Source: JAENVU01 sp963801105 (GTDB lineage: Bacteria; Actinomycetota; Acidimicrobiia; IMCC26256; JAENVU01). From it: a stretch of 64,000 nt of DNA. Below the pieces are notes generated by a model. It did no database searches. It saw only the letters and a list, made by a program, of their open reading frames with translations, and was not told where the DNA came from. A program made the position numbers and the translations under genes. The stretch is from the NCBI GenBank assembly GCA_963801105.1, contig CAWDDH010000003.1, forward strand, positions 3,658,001-3,722,000. Reading direction: 5' to 3'. Positions 61,889 to 64,000 of this stretch are shown here, in pieces; position 1 is the first letter of the stretch; each line of letters opens with the position of its first letter.

Positions 61889-63232
61889 CACGGCGACCGT
61901 ACCCCCACGGCGACGAGGATCGTCACCAGCGCCTGGGCCGCCAGCCAGCCGCGCGTGGAGCGTCGCGTGGTCGCGACGGCCGTGGCCGCGAGCACCACCC
62001 ACGGGACGAACGGGATCCAGATCCGCTCGATCTCGGCCTTGGACAACCCCGAGAGGTCGGCGAGCAGGACCGCACCGACGGCACCCAGGACCACCGCGCC
62101 GAACGCTCGGGTGCGCGGCCGATGGCCGAGACCGGCGACCGCCGCCGGACCGATCATGATCGCGAAGGCCGCGAGATCGGCCAGGAGGAAGAAGTCGTAG
62201 GGCCGGATACCTCCGACGCCGGCGTAGTAGCGCTCCTTGGTCGCCGCGGCACCGTCCCACCACGCGAATCCGCTCACTGCGGTGATCACGAGGAGCGTCA
62301 CCGCGCCGACGCCCGCGGCGAGGAGGACCGGGCGCAAGCGGCGGCGCACGACGGCGACCGCGAGCGGGATGAGCGCGAGCAGCACGAGCCCGTAGGAGAG
62401 GTAGGCCGTCGCCACGAAGGCCAGGCCGCCGAGCACCGCGAGCGCGTCGGCGCGCGCGGCCGTCGCGATTCGTGGCCACGACGAGCAACGCGACCGCGGT
62501 GGCCCCGACGCCGGCGAAGAACGGGTCACCCGAGGACCACCAGATCGCGGCGGGTGCGAGCACGAGGAACGGCGCGGCGCGCCGGGCAACGGCTTCGCCG
62601 GCGACGTCGCGCGCGGCGACGAGCGTCGCGACGACGGACACGCCGCCGCCGAGGAACACCAGCGCCGCGTACCAGTGCAGCCCGCCGAACCCGAGTCGGT
62701 CGAGCACCCAGAGGAACACGACCATCCCCGGGGGATGACCCTGGGTATGGACGTTGTAGCCCGCGATGCGGTCGGTGAATGTCGACAGGAACGTTCCGAG
62801 GTCGTGGATCTGCGGAACGGTCTGGAGGTACTGCGGGCTGCGCAGCGGCTCGGTGATCCCGAGGACACCGTCGACGAGCGCGAGCGCGAGCGCCCACCCG
62901 ATCGCGGTCACGCCGGCCAGGGCGAGGAGCGAGCGCCATCCGAGGCGCTCGCTGACGCCTGGCCACCACCAGAGCACGAGCAGGGCGACGGCTGCGCTCC
63001 AGGCCACCGAGCGTCCGAGCCGCCAGTCCGTCGGTCCGCGCAGCGGTGGCGTGTGGATCTTCATGCGCACCCCGTCGGCGAGCAGCATCTCGCCCCACCG
63101 CGACGCGACGACGATCAGCACGGCCGCGACCACGAGCGCGACCACCGACGCCCTCGCATGCGCGCGGTGCTCCCGCTCGTCGCGCGCGGGCGCGTGTTCG
63201 GGTGGGCGATCCGGGCGCGGCGGATCGGTCAC
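61885..63232 (-). CDS. Polytopic membrane glycosyltransferase-like protein (one frame break)
   Basis: About 449-aa membrane protein with around 11-12 TM helices. The sequence HTQGHPPGMVVFLWVLDRLG after TM3, and an earlier acidic loop, resemble GT-C/GT87-like lipid-linked mannosyltransferases, but I cannot place it firmly. The frame changes near 62465, between VATNRDGRAR and ADALAVLGGLAF; both halves are typical membrane sequence. GTG 63232 is used, with GTG 63244 as alternative. First gene of the operon with response regulator, kinase and epimerase, and divergent from the GT2 gene. Confidence 0.7.
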
Positions 63233-63344
63233 GGCGTGGGCCACCCGGCGAGGGTACCGATGCTCCAGACCCCGGCACGCGCCGCCACGCACGAGTTTCG
63301 CGTTTCGTAAGCGCGCAATGGTTCCTTCCGACGGTGCCCGTGGG

Positions 63345-63350
63345 TACGGT
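63345..63350 (+). promoter_or_regulatory. -10 box, GT2 gene
   Basis: TACGGT lies 7 nt before ATG 63358 and supports that codon as a leaderless start. Confidence 0.4.
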
Positions 63351-63357
63351 CGGAAGG

Positions 63358-64000
63358 ATGATCGACGTCGTCCTCCCCGCGCTCGACGAGGCCGGCGCGA
63401 TCCCGGGCGTCGTGGCATCGCTGCCGTCGGGATTTCGCGCCGTCGTCGTGGACAACGGGTCCACCGACACCACCGCTGCGGTCGCACGCGACGCGGGCGC
63501 GCTCGTCGTCGCCGAGCCCCGACGCGGGTTCGGCAGCGCCTGCTTCGCCGGCCTGCTCGCCGCCACGTCGGACATCGTCTGCTTCATGGACTGCGACGGG
63601 TCCCTCGACGGTCACGACCTGCCGCGCGTCGTCGCGCCCGTGGCGGACGGCACGGCCGAACTGGTGCTCGGGGCCCGGCAGGCCGCCGCGCGTCGCGCGT
63701 GGCCCCCGCACGCGCGGTTCGGCAATCGCCTGCTCGCCGCTGAGGTGCGCCGCCGGACGGGCGTGCCACTGCGCGACCTCGGGCCGATGCGTGCCATGCA
63801 CCGGACCGACCTCCTCGCACTCGACCTCGCGGACCGTCGCTTCGGCTGGCCGCTCGAGATGGTCGTGAAGGCACACCGGGCCGGTTGGCGGATCACCGAG
63901 GTCGACGTGCCCTACGCGCCACGCGTCGGTCGCTCCAAGGTCACGGGCACCGTCCGGGGCACGGTCCGCACCGTGCGCGACATGACCGCGGTGCTGCGGT
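63358..64000 (+). CDS. Glycosyltransferase family 2 (DPG/DPM synthase-like), 5' part
   Basis: At least 214 residues, open at the window end. GT-A fold: VVLPALDEAGAIPGVVASLP, VVDNGSTDTT, CFMDCDGSLDGHDLPR (the DxD-type metal site), ELVLGARQ and LRDLGPMRAMHRTDLL; the Arg-rich ITEVDVPYAPRVGRSKVTG block is typical of polyprenyl-phosphate glycosyltransferases and their relatives. It probably makes a lipid-linked sugar or transfers a sugar to an envelope carrier. Divergent from the membrane glycosyltransferase-like gene. Confidence 0.9.
   Translation, partial: MIDVVLPALDEAGAIPGVVASLPSGFRAVVVDNGSTDTTAAVARDAGALVVAEPRRGFGSACFAGLLAATSDIVCFMDCDGSLDGHDLPRVVAPVADGTAELVLGARQAAARRAWPPHARFGNRLLAAEVRRRTGVPLRDLGPMRAMHRTDLLALDLADRRFGWPLEMVVKAHRAGWRITEVDVPYAPRVGRSKVTGTVRGTVRTVRDMTAVLR

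Noticed and set aside
1..64000. Insertion sequences, prophage or integrase genes
   Set aside because: No transposase, recombinase or phage structural motif was seen in any of the supported frames.

Overview
The window is high-GC, gene-dense DNA that reads as an actinobacterium. The markers are a WhiB1-type Fe-S regulator next to a PdtaS-type histidine kinase, a class II DAHP synthase, the actinobacterial fusion 2-oxoglutarate decarboxylase (Kgd), a DUF3107 protein and a BagA/BagB-like pair of ArsA-type ATPases. Many start codons have a TANNNT -10 box 6-8 nt upstream, which fits the leaderless transcripts common in Actinobacteria. A complete System I (Ccm) cytochrome c maturation operon and a CCAEP-tail radical SAM protein point away from Mycobacterium and Streptomyces. 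A member of the Acidimicrobiia is my best guess, but that is inference.

Layout. 1-4.8 kb: 3' end of aroG and kgd. 4.8-7.1 kb: TetR/MFS efflux pair with a perfect operator palindrome. 7.2-14.7 kb: a secreted cadherin-like repeat protein, a large signalling protein (tandem nucleotide cyclase, STAND ATPase, TPR) and a membrane-anchored unknown. 14.7-21.7 kb: DapA-like aldolase, TauE/SafE permease, family 5 uracil-DNA glycosylase, lipid kinase and a two-gene ABC exporter. 21.8-28.2 kb: GDPD, WhiB1, PdtaS, MFS, ArsA-like pair, DUF3107. 28.2-31.7 kb: secreted subtilase with FG-GAP repeats. 31.7-36.5 kb: an Fe-S set (Mrp, SufR-like regulator, cysteine desulfurase, VOC protein, DUF169, Nfu) containing a 92-bp structured tandem repeat. 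36.5-39.3 kb: ATP-grasp and CCAEP-tail radical SAM proteins followed by two tiny candidate genes. 39.4-42.7 kb: a second TauE/SafE permease and a secreted FN3 protein in a patch of lower GC. 42.7-48.0 kb: GntR-aconitase-MMPL operon. 48-51.4 kb: molybdopterin oxidoreductase, GGDEF protein, cyclophilin. 51.4-57.9 kb: ccmA-B-C-D-E-F-G-H-I on the minus strand. 58-64 kb: sortase, then a glycan or envelope operon (membrane glycosyltransferase-like protein, response regulator, histidine kinase, zinc-ribbon epimerase) and a divergent GT2 enzyme cut by the window end.

Neighbouring genes on one strand usually overlap through GTGA or ATGA, so most groups are probably translationally coupled operons. At least twelve frame breaks occur in nine otherwise well-conserved genes. 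Because they are spread over unrelated genes, and those that can be resolved look like single-base indels, I read them mainly as sequencing or assembly errors. Each affected gene is annotated over its whole span with the break noted.

The most unusual items are the ATP-grasp/CCAEP radical SAM locus with a leaderless 32-codon Gly- and Cys-containing ORF downstream, the hairpin-rich tandem repeat that links the SufR-like gene to a cysteine desulfurase lacking the canonical PLP lysine, and the soluble-adenylyl-cyclase-like signalling protein.
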